Of a DNA stretch of 33,038 bases, positions 17,138-24,083 are shown one piece after another. The DNA is from a virus, in IMG/VR virus record IMGVR_UViG_3300046007_001070, positions 1 through 33,038 of that record. One strand, given 5' to 3'. Within the stretch, counting starts at the first letter, position 1; the number at the start of each line of letters is the position of its first letter. Below the pieces are notes generated by a model, which saw nothing but the letters and a program-made list of their open reading frames with translations, was not told where the DNA came from and searched no databases. Both the position numbers and the translations under genes were made by a program.

Positions 17138-17371
17138 TCATTGGATCGTGGACTCGGATACAACCATGCGAGACATGATCTCGCCCAACTGCCATGTCAC
17201 TGCGGTGAAGAACTCATCCTTCGACAAGGTGGACTGCGCACCTGCCAATGCAATCAACGTGAGCAGTGCATTGACCCGGATACTGAACTCACCTGTATCC
17301 GCATTGATCGTGTCGTTGATCTTGGATACAAGCGCCATGACGTTAGCGTGGTACTCGGCTTCATCTTTCAT
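17138..17371 (-). CDS. Unknown 77-residue helical protein
   Basis: Starts at ATG 17371 overlapping the preceding stop (ATGA), with GGAG upstream; a longer open frame reaches 114 residues but runs into the neighbour. The protein is predicted mostly helical, with an alanine/leucine central helix (VNALLTLIALAGA). It is not long enough for a confident membrane call. No family recognised. Confidence 0.7.
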   Translation of the reverse strand: MKDEAEYHANVMALVSKINDTINADTGEFSIRVNALLTLIALAGAQSTLSKDEFFTAVTWQLGEIMSRMVVSESTIQ

Positions 17372-17562
17372 AGCTCCACTCCAAACCGTTCGATGATGTC
17401 GTCCATCACCTGATAAGCGCCTCTGCTGTCGGCGATACGCAAGCATTCCTTGATAATCAACTCGGCGAACTTTTCTGTCCATTCAGAAAGATGTCCATTG
17501 TAAATACCACCATTGGTTTGTTTATGAGCCTCAATAAGCAGTTCTTGAATTCGCTCGTTCAT
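17368..17562 (-). CDS. Small conserved-type phage protein, function unknown
   Basis: 64 residues beginning MNERIQELLIEA and containing EKFAELIIKECLRIAD, a phrase that recurs in small accessory proteins of many tailed phages. The start at 17562 has GGAG six bases upstream and directly follows the VWA gene stop. The function of this group is not known to me. It may be co-translated with the AAA/VWA triad. Confidence 0.78.
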   Translation of the reverse strand: MNERIQELLIEAHKQTNGGIYNGHLSEWTEKFAELIIKECLRIADSRGAYQVMDDIIERFGVEL

Positions 17563-17563
17563 C

Positions 17564-18727
17564 TCACATCTCCACGATGTCACCGAAGGGCGCTTTGCCC
17601 GGATCGGTCGTTACCCACAGGACAGGTGCGTCGGGCTGCTCACCGAACGAGTTGCAGCACAGGTCAGTAAGGAACACGATGGCAACCGGCTCGATACCTA
17701 GTTCGATGATCTTCGCAAAGACCGGAGCGAAGTCAGTGCCGCCACCACCATGAGGCTTGATGTCGAGGTCATCCTCTGGTCCGTAGGATTCAACATGGCT
17801 GATGTCGCTGTCGAAATACATCACGTGGATACGTGCTGGCACAAGATCATCCTTGACCTTGGTAATCTCCGCTGCGAACTGGTTGATGGTGCGCTGATCG
17901 ATGGACCCTGAGCAGTCCACTGCGAACACCACTTCGCCCATCACCTCACCGCTGACACTGGGCAGGTACAGTCCTTGTGCAATGAAGCGACGATTGAACC
18001 GGGCAAAGGATCGCTGGTCGGTCCGTGCTTTGACGAGGAACCTCTGCATCACATCACGCCAGTCCACCTTGGGTTGCAGCACCTCGTCCACCAGACGCTG
18101 CATGTTGGCACTCAGTTTGCCCATCATCTTGGCAGCTTGTGCCGCTTGCGCCACCTTGACTTTCATCTCCGCTTGCTGCTGTGTCTTCTCAGCCGGTGAA
18201 CCCGGAGCATCTTCACAGTTGTCGAGCGGATCGCCGTGCCCACCATACCCACCGCCATCGTCATCATCCTGATCTGGCAGCAGGTTGTAGATACCGTCTG
18301 ATGTACCGCCACCAGCTTGGTATATCTGGTCGTTGAGAAGTCCCTGCTTGGGCATCTTGCCGATGTGTTCATCGGTCAACAACTTGTTGATCACATAGTC
18401 GCCAGCCATGTTCCAGCGCCTACCCTGACGCTCCCCACGTCGGTAGTTGTGCTCCAGCATGGGGTGGAAACACTCGTGGGCTACAAGGAACTTGAGTTCC
18501 TCATCGGTCAGCGTACTGATGAAGTCCGGGTTGAACTTTACATACTTGCCGTTGGTTGCTGCCGTTGGCACCTCACGGGTGATGATGAACGGCAGGTTGA
18601 GAGCGATGGTGCCTACGAACGGATGCTCCAAGACCAGTGCAGTCTTGGCTTTCGCCAGTCGGATGTTGAGTTTGGCTTCCTCTTGCGGAGTGAGCGGCTT
18701 GGTTTCAGTCGGTGCTAGGGTTGTCAT
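17564..18727 (-). CDS. HExxH metallopeptidase-like plus VWA protein (DUF2201-type)
   Basis: 387 residues. The N-terminal domain has HECFH at 84-88 followed by H93, a gluzincin-like site. An acidic glycine-rich linker covers about 152-173 and a glutamine/alanine-rich helix follows. The C-terminal VWA-like domain has the MIDAS motif DCSGS at 271-275, then FDSDI, GGGGTDF and FLTD. This matches the DUF2201 arrangement of a putative metallopeptidase fused to a VWA-like domain. In MoxR-type systems such proteins are the metal-binding partner of the AAA ATPase. The ATG overlaps the DUF3150-like gene stop by one base, so the pair is probably coupled. Substrate unknown. Confidence 0.9.
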   Translation of the reverse strand: MTTLAPTETKPLTPQEEAKLNIRLAKAKTALVLEHPFVGTIALNLPFIITREVPTAATNGKYVKFNPDFISTLTDEELKFLVAHECFHPMLEHNYRRGERQGRRWNMAGDYVINKLLTDEHIGKMPKQGLLNDQIYQAGGGTSDGIYNLLPDQDDDDGGGYGGHGDPLDNCEDAPGSPAEKTQQQAEMKVKVAQAAQAAKMMGKLSANMQRLVDEVLQPKVDWRDVMQRFLVKARTDQRSFARFNRRFIAQGLYLPSVSGEVMGEVVFAVDCSGSIDQRTINQFAAEITKVKDDLVPARIHVMYFDSDISHVESYGPEDDLDIKPHGGGGTDFAPVFAKIIELGIEPVAIVFLTDLCCNSFGEQPDAPVLWVTTDPGKAPFGDIVEM

Positions 18728-19575
18728 CACTTGGCTCCCATGAATACGGACATTGCGTCCATGATTTTCTTGGCTTCTGCTGCCGTGTCACGGCGCAGGT
18801 CGGGGTCGTTACGCAGTGCTTCAGGATGTTTGATCAGCTTGCCCTCAACTTCTTGTCGCAAGGCTTCGAGGTTGGGATCGTCACTGAAGTTGAGACGAGG
18901 CAGGATGGCGCAGATTTCCCGAGCGTTCTCCACCATCGAGTCACGGAAGATCGCTTTGGGATCGGCCAGCTTCTCAGCCATGTGCTTTACTCTGTCGTAC
19001 AACCGAGTCCATACCTCCTGCATTGCAGTGGACTGCGCTTGCTGCACCCTGCGCTCAACATCTTGCTGGATGCGTGACAGTTCCTCGCTGCCGATGCTGA
19101 CCCTGAAGTCAGTGCTCGGTACCGGGAAGATCGCCATGTCCATGCGGAACTTGTCTGCCAACTCGAACCGCATGGGATAGTCAGCCGGATCGTAAAGCTG
19201 CCCCAGTACACGCTGCGCATCCACCTTGAGACTGTCGTAGTTGTCCACGAAAGTCTGCACCAGCGACTCCCACTCACCCTTCTCCTTACGGAAGTCAGCC
19301 ATGAAGCTGAGGTAGTTGGCAGTGGGCAGCATCATGGTGCCTTCGATACCCCACGGCAGCGTGTTCTCGTAGAACTTGGTACGGATTTGGGTTGTCTTCT
19401 TGTGGATGTTGTCCAACAAGGAGTTCATAGGCAGCAGCGCCTTGTTGTAACGACCCTGATCCACGAAGTTGTGGAAGGTATCAGCCACCTGCCGAGTGGC
19501 TTTCTTGTCGTACTTCCGGGCAGTCCACTGACTGATGTTAAGTTGCACGAGCAGAGCACGGTCATTGAGATTCAT
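18727..19575 (-). CDS. DUF3150-like protein, middle member of AAA/VWA triad
   Basis: 282 residues, almost all predicted helical, with long charged segments; the centre is marked by PWGIEGTMMLPTANYLSF and the region after it by DPADYP. Position and features fit the DUF3150 family, commonly encoded beside MoxR-type ATPases and VWA proteins in phages. The start at 19575 follows GAGGAG; the longer open frame adds 29 unlikely residues. It probably bridges the ATPase and the VWA protein or is their substrate adaptor; this is inferred from gene order. Confidence 0.8.
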   Translation of the reverse strand: MNLNDRALLVQLNISQWTARKYDKKATRQVADTFHNFVDQGRYNKALLPMNSLLDNIHKKTTQIRTKFYENTLPWGIEGTMMLPTANYLSFMADFRKEKGEWESLVQTFVDNYDSLKVDAQRVLGQLYDPADYPMRFELADKFRMDMAIFPVPSTDFRVSIGSEELSRIQQDVERRVQQAQSTAMQEVWTRLYDRVKHMAEKLADPKAIFRDSMVENAREICAILPRLNFSDDPNLEALRQEVEGKLIKHPEALRNDPDLRRDTAAEAKKIMDAMSVFMGAK

Positions 19576-19603
19576 AGTTGTCACTCCTCTGTAAATGGAT
19601 GGG

Positions 19604-20590
19604 TTAGAACAGCACGTCCTGATGACTGATCGACCACTTCGTAAACGCTTGTGTGTTGGCAAGGTCAGGGTTGCGACGGCAAGCGTAGGAGACGGTCAGT
19701 ACACTGAACTCAGGGGGCATACGCTCGGCATAGGTACAGACCCGTTCCAAGTTGGACTCGGTAGCCCGCTGGGACAGAGCACCGGCCAGTGCATACAGTG
19801 TTGCCGGGTCTTTGGGAACGTCAGCAGTTTGAGGGTTCAGCAGGATTGCATCGGGGTTAGGCAGCTTGCGCCAGATACGGATGAACCCTACGAACTCGGC
19901 GGCTGCACCCTCACCCACTGCACCCTTGAAGCACTCGAACTCAGCTTCGGCAGGGACAGTACCCAGCACATCACTGACACCCTCCACCCATGAACGAGGC
20001 GTCGGGTTCTGGTCACGCTGCGGATCGAAGTCATGCAACAAGTTGGGACGGAAACGAAGGAACGATGTGACCTCAGCCTTGACACCGTTGTCGATCATCC
20101 ACTTGGTAGAGTCGTCGAGGTGTGTCTCCAGTTCAAGCACAGTCTCGCGGTTACGCAGGTGACTCAGGATGCGGTTGGCACCAGCACGGTCAGCTTGCCT
20201 GTTGCCAGTGGAGATAACCTGCCACCCATCGGGCATGGATACACCATGCAGAGTCCGGGCCTGACAGATATTGGCAAGCACTTTCTGAAGGTCAGCACCC
20301 GCTTGGTTGCGGTCATCGAACAGCAGGATGCCAGCATCGGGAGCCTTGCCCTTGACCGGGAACCAGTCTGGCAACTTGTAGTGGAGCGACTGCTCCCCGT
20401 CGGGAAACAGAATACCAAAGTCCTCGACCAGCATGGTCGGCATGTGACGCTCGACGATGGGCACATCCAGTTCACTGGCAACTTCGTGGACGATGGTTGT
20501 CTTGCCACCACCGGGAGCACCCTCGATACAGACGGTACGCTGCATGGGGAACAGGGACTTCAGGGTTGCTTTGAGAAGTTCGGCTCGCAT
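19604..20590 (-). CDS. MoxR-type AAA+ ATPase
   Basis: 328 residues. Walker A is GAPGGGKT at 24-31. Walker B is ILLFDD at 88-93, with aspartate in place of the usual catalytic glutamate. A sensor-1-like STGNRQAD lies near 120-127, and RNRE follows as a candidate arginine finger. The C-terminal lid is helical. MoxR ATPases act as chaperones that assemble or remodel metal- or VWA-containing partners. The start at 20590 has AAGGAG and is one base from the preceding stop; a longer frame adds 23 residues through the neighbour. The gene opens the three-gene set with the DUF3150-like and HExxH/VWA genes. Confidence 0.9.
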   Translation of the reverse strand: MRAELLKATLKSLFPMQRTVCIEGAPGGGKTTIVHEVASELDVPIVERHMPTMLVEDFGILFPDGEQSLHYKLPDWFPVKGKAPDAGILLFDDRNQAGADLQKVLANICQARTLHGVSMPDGWQVISTGNRQADRAGANRILSHLRNRETVLELETHLDDSTKWMIDNGVKAEVTSFLRFRPNLLHDFDPQRDQNPTPRSWVEGVSDVLGTVPAEAEFECFKGAVGEGAAAEFVGFIRIWRKLPNPDAILLNPQTADVPKDPATLYALAGALSQRATESNLERVCTYAERMPPEFSVLTVSYACRRNPDLANTQAFTKWSISHQDVLF

Positions 20591-20591
20591 G

Positions 20592-20765
20592 TCACTCTCC
20601 TTTGAATTTGCGATGGTCAGGGCCGTAGGAAACCACGAAGTCACCACCGAGGCTGTCACGGATACGCTTGGCTTCGGACTTCGTTGGGAAGGTCAGGATG
20701 GTGTGGTCATCGTCGCGGACAGGTTGCCCCTGTTTTCCACGTCGCAGCATGAATAGACGTTTCAT
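20592..20765 (-). CDS. Unknown 57-residue basic protein
   Basis: Begins MKRLFMLRRGKQGQPV and continues with FPTKSEAKRIRDSLG and a C-terminal VVSYGPDHRKF. It starts in an ATGA overlap with the upstream gene and has AAGGAGA as SD. The compact beta-alpha-beta pattern recalls small phage proteins that modify or mask host factors, but I cannot name it. Confidence 0.8.
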   Translation of the reverse strand: MKRLFMLRRGKQGQPVRDDDHTILTFPTKSEAKRIRDSLGGDFVVSYGPDHRKFKGE

Positions 20766-20923
20766 TTGTTCTCTCCTTTGGACTTGAGTTCAGAGGGCGG
20801 TACCCACCCCATTTCACGGAAACGCTTGAGGATGTCAGTCTGTGCAGCAGGTATGTACCTCCAGTTGGGGTTGAGAATATGGTGTGGGTTGTCAAGCCAC
20901 GATGGGTGTTTGGGTTCTGTCAT
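20762..20923 (-). CDS. Unknown 53-residue protein
   Basis: Begins MTEPKHPSWLDNPHHILNP and contains WRYIPAAQTDILKRFREMGW. It is flanked by overlaps with both neighbours: a one-base overlap upstream and ATGA downstream. The SD GGAGG is the end of the preceding gene. The W/P-rich first half and short helix are visible; function unknown. Confidence 0.78.
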   Translation of the reverse strand: MTEPKHPSWLDNPHHILNPNWRYIPAAQTDILKRFREMGWVPPSELKSKGENK

Positions 20924-21087
20924 CACTCCTCCTGTATGTCGAGAACACCGAGAACCATGAACGCCAACCCTACGAGGATGGCACCAGTCAAGGCTATGTA
21001 CTCTGTGATGGTTGCAGTCGGTGGCAGGAACCCGATACCCCCTACGGCACCGAAGCAGAGCAGGAAACCGATAACGAAGAACTTCAT
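20923..21087 (-). CDS. Small two-helix membrane protein
   Basis: 54 residues with two hydrophobic helices: FFVIGFLLCFGAVGGIGFL near the N terminus and YIALTGAILVGLAFMVLGVL in the second half, joined by a short PPTAT turn. The acidic end is IQEE. The start is an ATGA overlap with the zinc-ribbon gene and a GGGAGGG SD lies upstream. It could be a holin-like or superinfection-exclusion protein, but its place in the early array argues against a lysis role. No gene name justified. Confidence 0.8.
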   Translation of the reverse strand: MKFFVIGFLLCFGAVGGIGFLPPTATITEYIALTGAILVGLAFMVLGVLDIQEE

Positions 21088-21305
21088 CTCACAAGCCCTC
21101 CCTTGTTGTTGATACCCTTGAGGTCATCGGGATCAGTGCAGAGGAAATAGTTGCTCTTGTGCATGGGAACCACAGTCCGCTTGACCTGTTTGGACAACTT
21201 CTCTGCACAAGGCATACAGGTTGGTCGTGGATGGTAGCGACGATGCGGTTCAACCCGGACTGCATAGCAGTGAGTGCAGATGGGTAGGTGATAGTCTTCA
21301 GCCAT
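21084..21305 (-). CDS. Zinc-ribbon protein with two CxxC pairs
   Basis: 73 residues. CTHC near the N terminus and CMPC about 20 residues later form a four-cysteine zinc site, followed by a basic helix (KLSKQVKRTVV). This is a common architecture for small phage nucleic-acid- or protein-binding factors. The start has AGGAG upstream and overlaps the neighbouring stop by eight bases. Function unknown. Confidence 0.8.
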   Translation of the reverse strand: MAEDYHLPICTHCYAVRVEPHRRYHPRPTCMPCAEKLSKQVKRTVVPMHKSNYFLCTDPDDLKGINNKGGLVR

Positions 21306-21498
21306 TGTCGTCCACTCCTGTAAAGTTGAGCTTCATTGCGTGTATCCAGTAGTCGGCTTCGGTCCCACCGTGGCGATAGTCAGCGATATACGCTGCTCTA
21401 GCAGCGGCAGCACTCTCTTTGTCGGTATGCACCGACAGCAGTGTCGGGGTGTCGTCAGCAAGGGACTCCACCACCCAAACATGAGTCATCGTTGTCAT
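21298..21498 (-). CDS. Unknown 66-residue protein
   Basis: Begins MTTMTHVWVVES and has an alternating strand-helix pattern with TDKESAAAARAAYIAD and EADYWIHAMKLN. The start at 21498 follows GAGGAG; an earlier start would overlap the preceding gene. Proteins with VWVVE near the N terminus followed by an E/K-rich helix occur in several phages. No function assigned. Confidence 0.78.
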   Translation of the reverse strand: MTTMTHVWVVESLADDTPTLLSVHTDKESAAAARAAYIADYRHGGTEADYWIHAMKLNFTGVDDNG

Positions 21499-21509
21499 GC
21501 TGGTACTCC

Positions 21510-21905
21510 TCACATGCCATGAGCACTGAGCCACGAGGGATCACGCTGCTCTCTGGGTTTGGATAATGTGGTGCCGAGAATGCGAGCTTTGGCAAGGGTT
21601 TTGTACCCCCCACGGTAGAGTTGCAACATCTGGGTTTTTGTAAGCAGCACAGTGGGGCAGTGTGGATGGGTCTGGCTACGGTGTCTGGTTGTAGAGCGTG
21701 AATGCGACTCACTGTTCTCGAACCATGTATCGTTGACATAGATGAACAACGGCCAGTGAGGACCATAGCTGCATACAACGTAACCGTTGTCCCCCGAGTC
21801 AATGGATGATGGGTTGACACAGAACCACGAACCGTACAGGTTACTGCCCTCGAACGGATGCTGCTTCTGGACGTATTGTCTAGCGTTTATGTTGGCTATC
21901 TTCAT
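21510..21905 (-). CDS. Unknown 131-residue protein
   Basis: Has a strong GGAGG SD six bases before the ATG. The first half contains aromatic strands (GSWFCVNP, YVVCSYGPHWPLFIYVNDTWFEN), which suggest a beta-rich fold; the second half is basic and holds TKTQMLQLYRGG. An overlapping open frame in another phase (21455-21820) lacks an SD and was set aside. I do not recognise the family. Confidence 0.75.
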   Translation of the reverse strand: MKIANINARQYVQKQHPFEGSNLYGSWFCVNPSSIDSGDNGYVVCSYGPHWPLFIYVNDTWFENSESHSRSTTRHRSQTHPHCPTVLLTKTQMLQLYRGGYKTLAKARILGTTLSKPREQRDPSWLSAHGM

Positions 21906-21947
21906 GGGTACCTCCGATAGAAAGGTGCGCGTGGACGTTTGCCTTTG

Positions 21948-22280
21948 TTAAATATTTGCTGGTTTGGCGTAGTCAGCCGTGTCGAGCAGCTCGAAGAACT
22001 TCTCTTCCATCTCGTAGACTTCGTTGAAGTCCGCGCCGCTCTGCTGGTACGCGGACAGCACCATCGCGAGGAACTCCCATGGTCCACGGAACTCGTCCCT
22101 CGCTTCGTTGCGGAAGAGCAGGTACGCTTCTTCGTACATCGTGCTTGGCGAGACGATGGTGGCTAGGTATTCACCTTCCGCGTTCAACACTTTGATCCTC
22201 TCGCCTTCTGCGTCGCGGAAGTAGAGGAAAGGTTTGGTGTTGACGAACTGGCACATCTGGTTGAATCGCATGGCTCGCAT
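21948..22280 (-). CDS. Unknown 110-residue protein
   Basis: Begins MRAMRFNQMCQFVNT; the first half is beta-rich (YFRDAEGERIKVLNAEGEYLATIV is the central region) and the second is helical and acidic, ending in YEMEEKFFELLD. The start at 22280 is set by GGAGAGCAACATG, which also starts two genes right of the control region. A hairpin with a U-tract lies just upstream, so expression may depend on readthrough. Function unknown. Confidence 0.78.
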   Translation of the reverse strand: MRAMRFNQMCQFVNTKPFLYFRDAEGERIKVLNAEGEYLATIVSPSTMYEEAYLLFRNEARDEFRGPWEFLAMVLSAYQQSGADFNEVYEMEEKFFELLDTADYAKPANI

Positions 22281-22292
22281 GTTGCTCTCCTG

Positions 22293-22326
22293 AAAAAGCG
22301 GGACAGGGCAGTGGTCGGCACTGCCC
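22293..22326 (-). terminator. Hairpin with delayed U-tract upstream of the 110-residue gene
   Basis: GGGCAGTG pairs with CACTGCCC around a five-base loop; eight bases later on the - strand come five T residues. The distance between stem and U-tract makes it an imperfect intrinsic terminator. The U-tract runs straight into an AGGAGAGCAAC ribosome site. Confidence 0.5.
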
Positions 22327-22334
22327 AAACCGTG

Positions 22335-22523
22335 TCACTTCATCAAAAGCCGGGTCTGGAAACCCTGCTCTACAAGTTGTTGCTGGAAAGCACAGGCTGC
22401 ACTATCCCGTTTGAACCACTGGAACCGCAGAGTATCGCCGTCTATCCACTTGACAATGAACCGGGAAGTCTCAGGTTTGCGGTGTTTACGGGGTGCTTTG
22501 TAGGGGGCAGTGGTAACTTTCAT
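22335..22523 (-). CDS. Unknown 62-residue basic protein
   Basis: The start at ATG 22523 (MKVTTAPYKAPRKHRKPE) has GGAG eight bases upstream; a TTG at 22604 would add 27 residues overlapping the neighbour and lacks support. The protein is strongly basic at the N terminus and has a WIDGDTLRFQWFKRD strand pair, then a helix. It ends before the hairpin at 22293-22326. Function unknown. Confidence 0.72.
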   Translation of the reverse strand: MKVTTAPYKAPRKHRKPETSRFIVKWIDGDTLRFQWFKRDSAACAFQQQLVEQGFQTRLLMK

Positions 22524-22578
22524 CGCTTTCGCTCCAGTAAAGTGCAGTGTGAGACGGCACACTGCAAACCGTAGTTCA

Positions 22579-22752
22579 TCACGCTTCCAACGACAGGTCT
22601 TCAAGGTGAGTCAACAGAGCATCAAAGTCTTCGTCTGGACCAAGGATGTTAGCCAGCATCAGTACTCTATCGATGTCCACATCGAAGTCTTCAACCAGTG
22701 AATTCAGATAGTCTCTACGATCCTTGAAACCGTTCTTTTGATAGATGTCCAT
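22579..22752 (-). CDS. Unknown 57-residue acidic protein
   Basis: Begins MDIYQKNGFKDRRDYLNSL and is rich in aspartate, glutamate and leucine; almost entirely helical. AGGAG lies six bases before the ATG. The acidic, helical, DNA-mimic-like composition is typical of small phage inhibitors, but no target can be named. It is the second gene leftward of the control region. Confidence 0.8.
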   Translation of the reverse strand: MDIYQKNGFKDRRDYLNSLVEDFDVDIDRVLMLANILGPDEDFDALLTHLEDLSLEA

Positions 22753-22765
22753 GTCAATCTCCTGA

Positions 22766-23050
22766 TTACGCCAGTTTGGTTACAACGACTTTGCTCGGTG
22801 CTTTACGTTCCGGCAACAGAGCAATGTAAGGCTTACCCCAACGGTCAGACATAAGTACCGGTGTATCACCACCAGTGTCAGGTTTGAATACTCTAACTTC
22901 CATCTTGTGTTTCTTGCTCAGTGCAAGCATAGTTGTGTAAAGTTCAGAGACATTATCATGTGTAAACTTGCCGTCTGCATCAGCCTTGACCACAAGCTGA
23001 TTCTTGTTATTGCTAAATACAGAAACTTTACCTTGGTAAATCTTAGCCAT
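22766..23050 (-). CDS. Unknown 94-residue protein, paralogue of the protein at 24131-24427
   Basis: The first gene leftward of the control region. It starts MAKIYQGKVSVF with AAGGAG as SD. The C-terminal half has GGDTPVLMSDRWGKPYIALLP and ends VVVTKLA. The gene at 24131-24427 has the same plan: a G-[KS]-VS start, DGKF/EGKF, a KKHK helix, GG[DT]xPVL, then PYIALLP and an identical VTKLA end. Both also share a promoter-like box. I do not recognise the family; being promoter-proximal suggests early and abundant expression. Confidence 0.85.
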   Translation of the reverse strand: MAKIYQGKVSVFSNNKNQLVVKADADGKFTHDNVSELYTTMLALSKKHKMEVRVFKPDTGGDTPVLMSDRWGKPYIALLPERKAPSKVVVTKLA

Positions 23051-23107
23051 GATGGCTCCTTAGAAGGTGTGTAGAAGCTGTATAAAGCCCAGCCCCGCGG
23101 CCCAGCC

Positions 23108-23136
23108 AGTATCGCCCAGGGCGCCGCCGGCGTCAA
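23108..23136 (-). promoter_or_regulatory. Leftward promoter for the main early array
   Basis: On the - strand TTGACG is followed by exactly 17 bases and GATACT (5/6 and 4/6 matches to the sigma70 consensus). Transcription would start roughly 50 bases before the start codon at 23050. The -35 box sits in TCGGCACTTGAC, which recurs upstream of the paralogous gene at 24131-24427. Confidence 0.6.
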
Positions 23137-23143
23137 GTGCCGA

Positions 23144-23715
23144 CCTGTTTTCCAAGATAATGTGTAATGTTAAGGGACTTGAAGCGAGTTTGATCTAAGT
23201 TTACAGAGTAAATAATCTACGAAAATGTGTCAAGTTAGATCGTGCGTAGATCGTGGAAGTCATTGATTTTATTGGATATTGCAGTGCACAATCTAAATAA
23301 TCTACAATTTTGGAGATAATGTCGCACATAAAATGTGGAGCGCCCCTTTGTACAGTAGGGTTTTTCTGCCCGTTGATGTGAACCTATATGAGAAAAAGCT
23401 ATATTTTTTATATCATCTATATCAAATAATAGGTACAGTCCATGTGGTATCCTTGCGCAAGTGGTTGATTTTGCTCGCTTTTTGGGTAACTATACACGTG
23501 TAAACTTGTAAGGTTTTGTGATCTAAATGTACAGTTATCGTGTCAATGTATTGTTTAGATCAATAGATTGTGTCAGTTTAGCCATGAAACTGTACATTTT
23601 GCCTTGTTCTGCCGTGTAAACGCGCGATTGACAGCGAGCCATGACCCCCCGACGTATAGTTTCTAGAGACTTATCCTAAACTCCCCCAGCAAACACCTCT
23701 CCACAGTACGCAGAC
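23144..23715. promoter_or_regulatory. AT-rich non-coding control region, candidate origin/operator
   Basis: No ORF with a credible start and ribosome site is visible. The hexamer TAGATC or its complement occurs five times, at about 23192, 23236, 23247, 23520 and 23556, accounting for every GATC in the region. TAGATCGTG is repeated at 11-bp spacing (23236-23255). TAAATAATCTAC is repeated at 23209-23220 and 23294-23305. An 18-base element TGATCTAAGTTTACAGAG at 23191 recurs in altered form at 23519. A 12-bp inverted repeat lies at 23525-23599, and the palindrome TACACGTGTA at 23493-23502. An A+T tract at about 23392-23432 could melt easily. On the - strand, TTGACA at 23233-23228 and TACTCT 17 bases on form a second weak leftward promoter candidate. 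Confidence 0.6.
23525..23599. repeat. Perfect 12-bp inverted repeat
   Basis: AAATGTACAGTT at 23525-23536 and its exact complement AACTGTACATTT at 23588-23599 are 51 bases apart. Inside and overlapping them, TGATCTAAA (23519-23527) and TTTAGATCA (23554-23562) form a second inverted pair. This arrangement fits a dimeric or looping DNA-binding protein. Confidence 0.8.
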
Positions 23716-23740
23716 AAAAGAAAACCCGCCTTGCGGCGGG
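23716..23740 (-). terminator. Strong intrinsic terminator, leftward
   Basis: On the - strand CCCGCC-GCAA-GGCGGG is followed by TTTTCTTTT. The loop is a GNRA tetraloop. It lies eight bases after the stop of the 28-residue gene and separates the small-gene cluster from the control region. Confidence 0.9.
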
Positions 23741-23748
23741 CTGTGGTG

Positions 23749-23835
23749 CTAGAAGCTCATCAGTACAACAAGGACGAAGTACAGGGCAGGGGCCAGAACG
23801 ATGGCAGTAATCACTGCTTTGGTCTGCTCAGACAT
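23749..23835 (-). CDS. 28-residue single-span membrane micro-protein
   Basis: A short polar N terminus (MSEQTK) precedes one hydrophobic helix (AVITAIVLAPALYFVLVVL) and a short SF end. The ribosome site is GGAGAGCAACATG, shared with two other genes nearby, and a terminator follows at once. The good SD, codon structure and flanking signals argue that it is translated. It would insert in the host inner membrane; whether it affects the host or superinfecting phage is unknown. Confidence 0.72.
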   Translation of the reverse strand: MSEQTKAVITAIVLAPALYFVLVVLMSF

Positions 23836-23851
23836 GTTGCTCTCCGTGGGG

Positions 23852-23878
23852 AAAAGGAACCCGGCTTGCGCCGGGTTC
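23852..23878 (-). terminator. Leftward terminator-like hairpin
   Basis: A 9-bp stem (GAACCCGGC/GCCGGGTTC) with a GCAA loop on the - strand is followed by CCTTTTCCCC. The U-tract is short, so termination may be partial. It lies six bases after the stop of the 61-residue gene and runs into the SD of the micro-protein. Confidence 0.7.
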
Positions 23879-23884
23879 TGGTTG

Positions 23885-24070
23885 CTAAAAATCGCAGAGC
23901 GCGAAGATTTTTTGTCTCACGTTCCCGAGTTCTTTTTGCAGCCGATCATGCTGCTCGATGAGTTCTACTGGTAGAACCGTTTTCTGCCCGTGAGGGTTTT
24001 CGGTTTTCCAGATGATGAACTCTTGCGAAGTCGCTTCAATCCAGACTGTCCTAGTTTTCGTGGATTCCAT
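23885..24070 (-). CDS. Unknown 61-residue protein
   Basis: Begins MESTKTRTVWIEATSQEFIIW, an N-terminal strand pair, and continues with a helical C-terminal half (VELIEQHDRLQKELGNVRQK) that could form a coiled coil. It has the shared GGAGAGCAACATG start and lies between two hairpin terminators, so it is a small self-contained unit. No function recognised. Confidence 0.8.
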   Translation of the reverse strand: MESTKTRTVWIEATSQEFIIWKTENPHGQKTVLPVELIEQHDRLQKELGNVRQKIFALCDF

Positions 24071-24083
24071 GTTGCTCTCCGTG

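Noticed and set aside
20923-21087. Two-helix small protein as the phage holin
   Set aside because: It lies in the leftward early array among regulatory-type small genes, with no endolysin or spanin beside it, so it is not named as a holin.
21455-21820. 121-codon - strand frame overlapping the 131-residue gene
   Set aside because: No ribosome site and an unnatural composition; the overlapping gene at 21510-21905 has a strong GGAGG.
23341-23366. Possible rightward terminator in the control region (CCCT...AGGG then T5)
   Set aside because: Only a four-pair stem with a large loop, and no + strand gene lies upstream of it to terminate.
23628-23660. TTGACA followed by TATAGT on the + strand in the control region
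   Set aside because: The spacer is 21 bases, too long for a sigma70 promoter, and it would read into the opposing small-gene cluster.
23144-23715. Control-region repeats as a CRISPR array
   Set aside because: Repeat units are short, irregularly spaced and in both orientations; no spacer structure and no effector genes are present. The Cas4-like nuclease alone does not indicate CRISPR.
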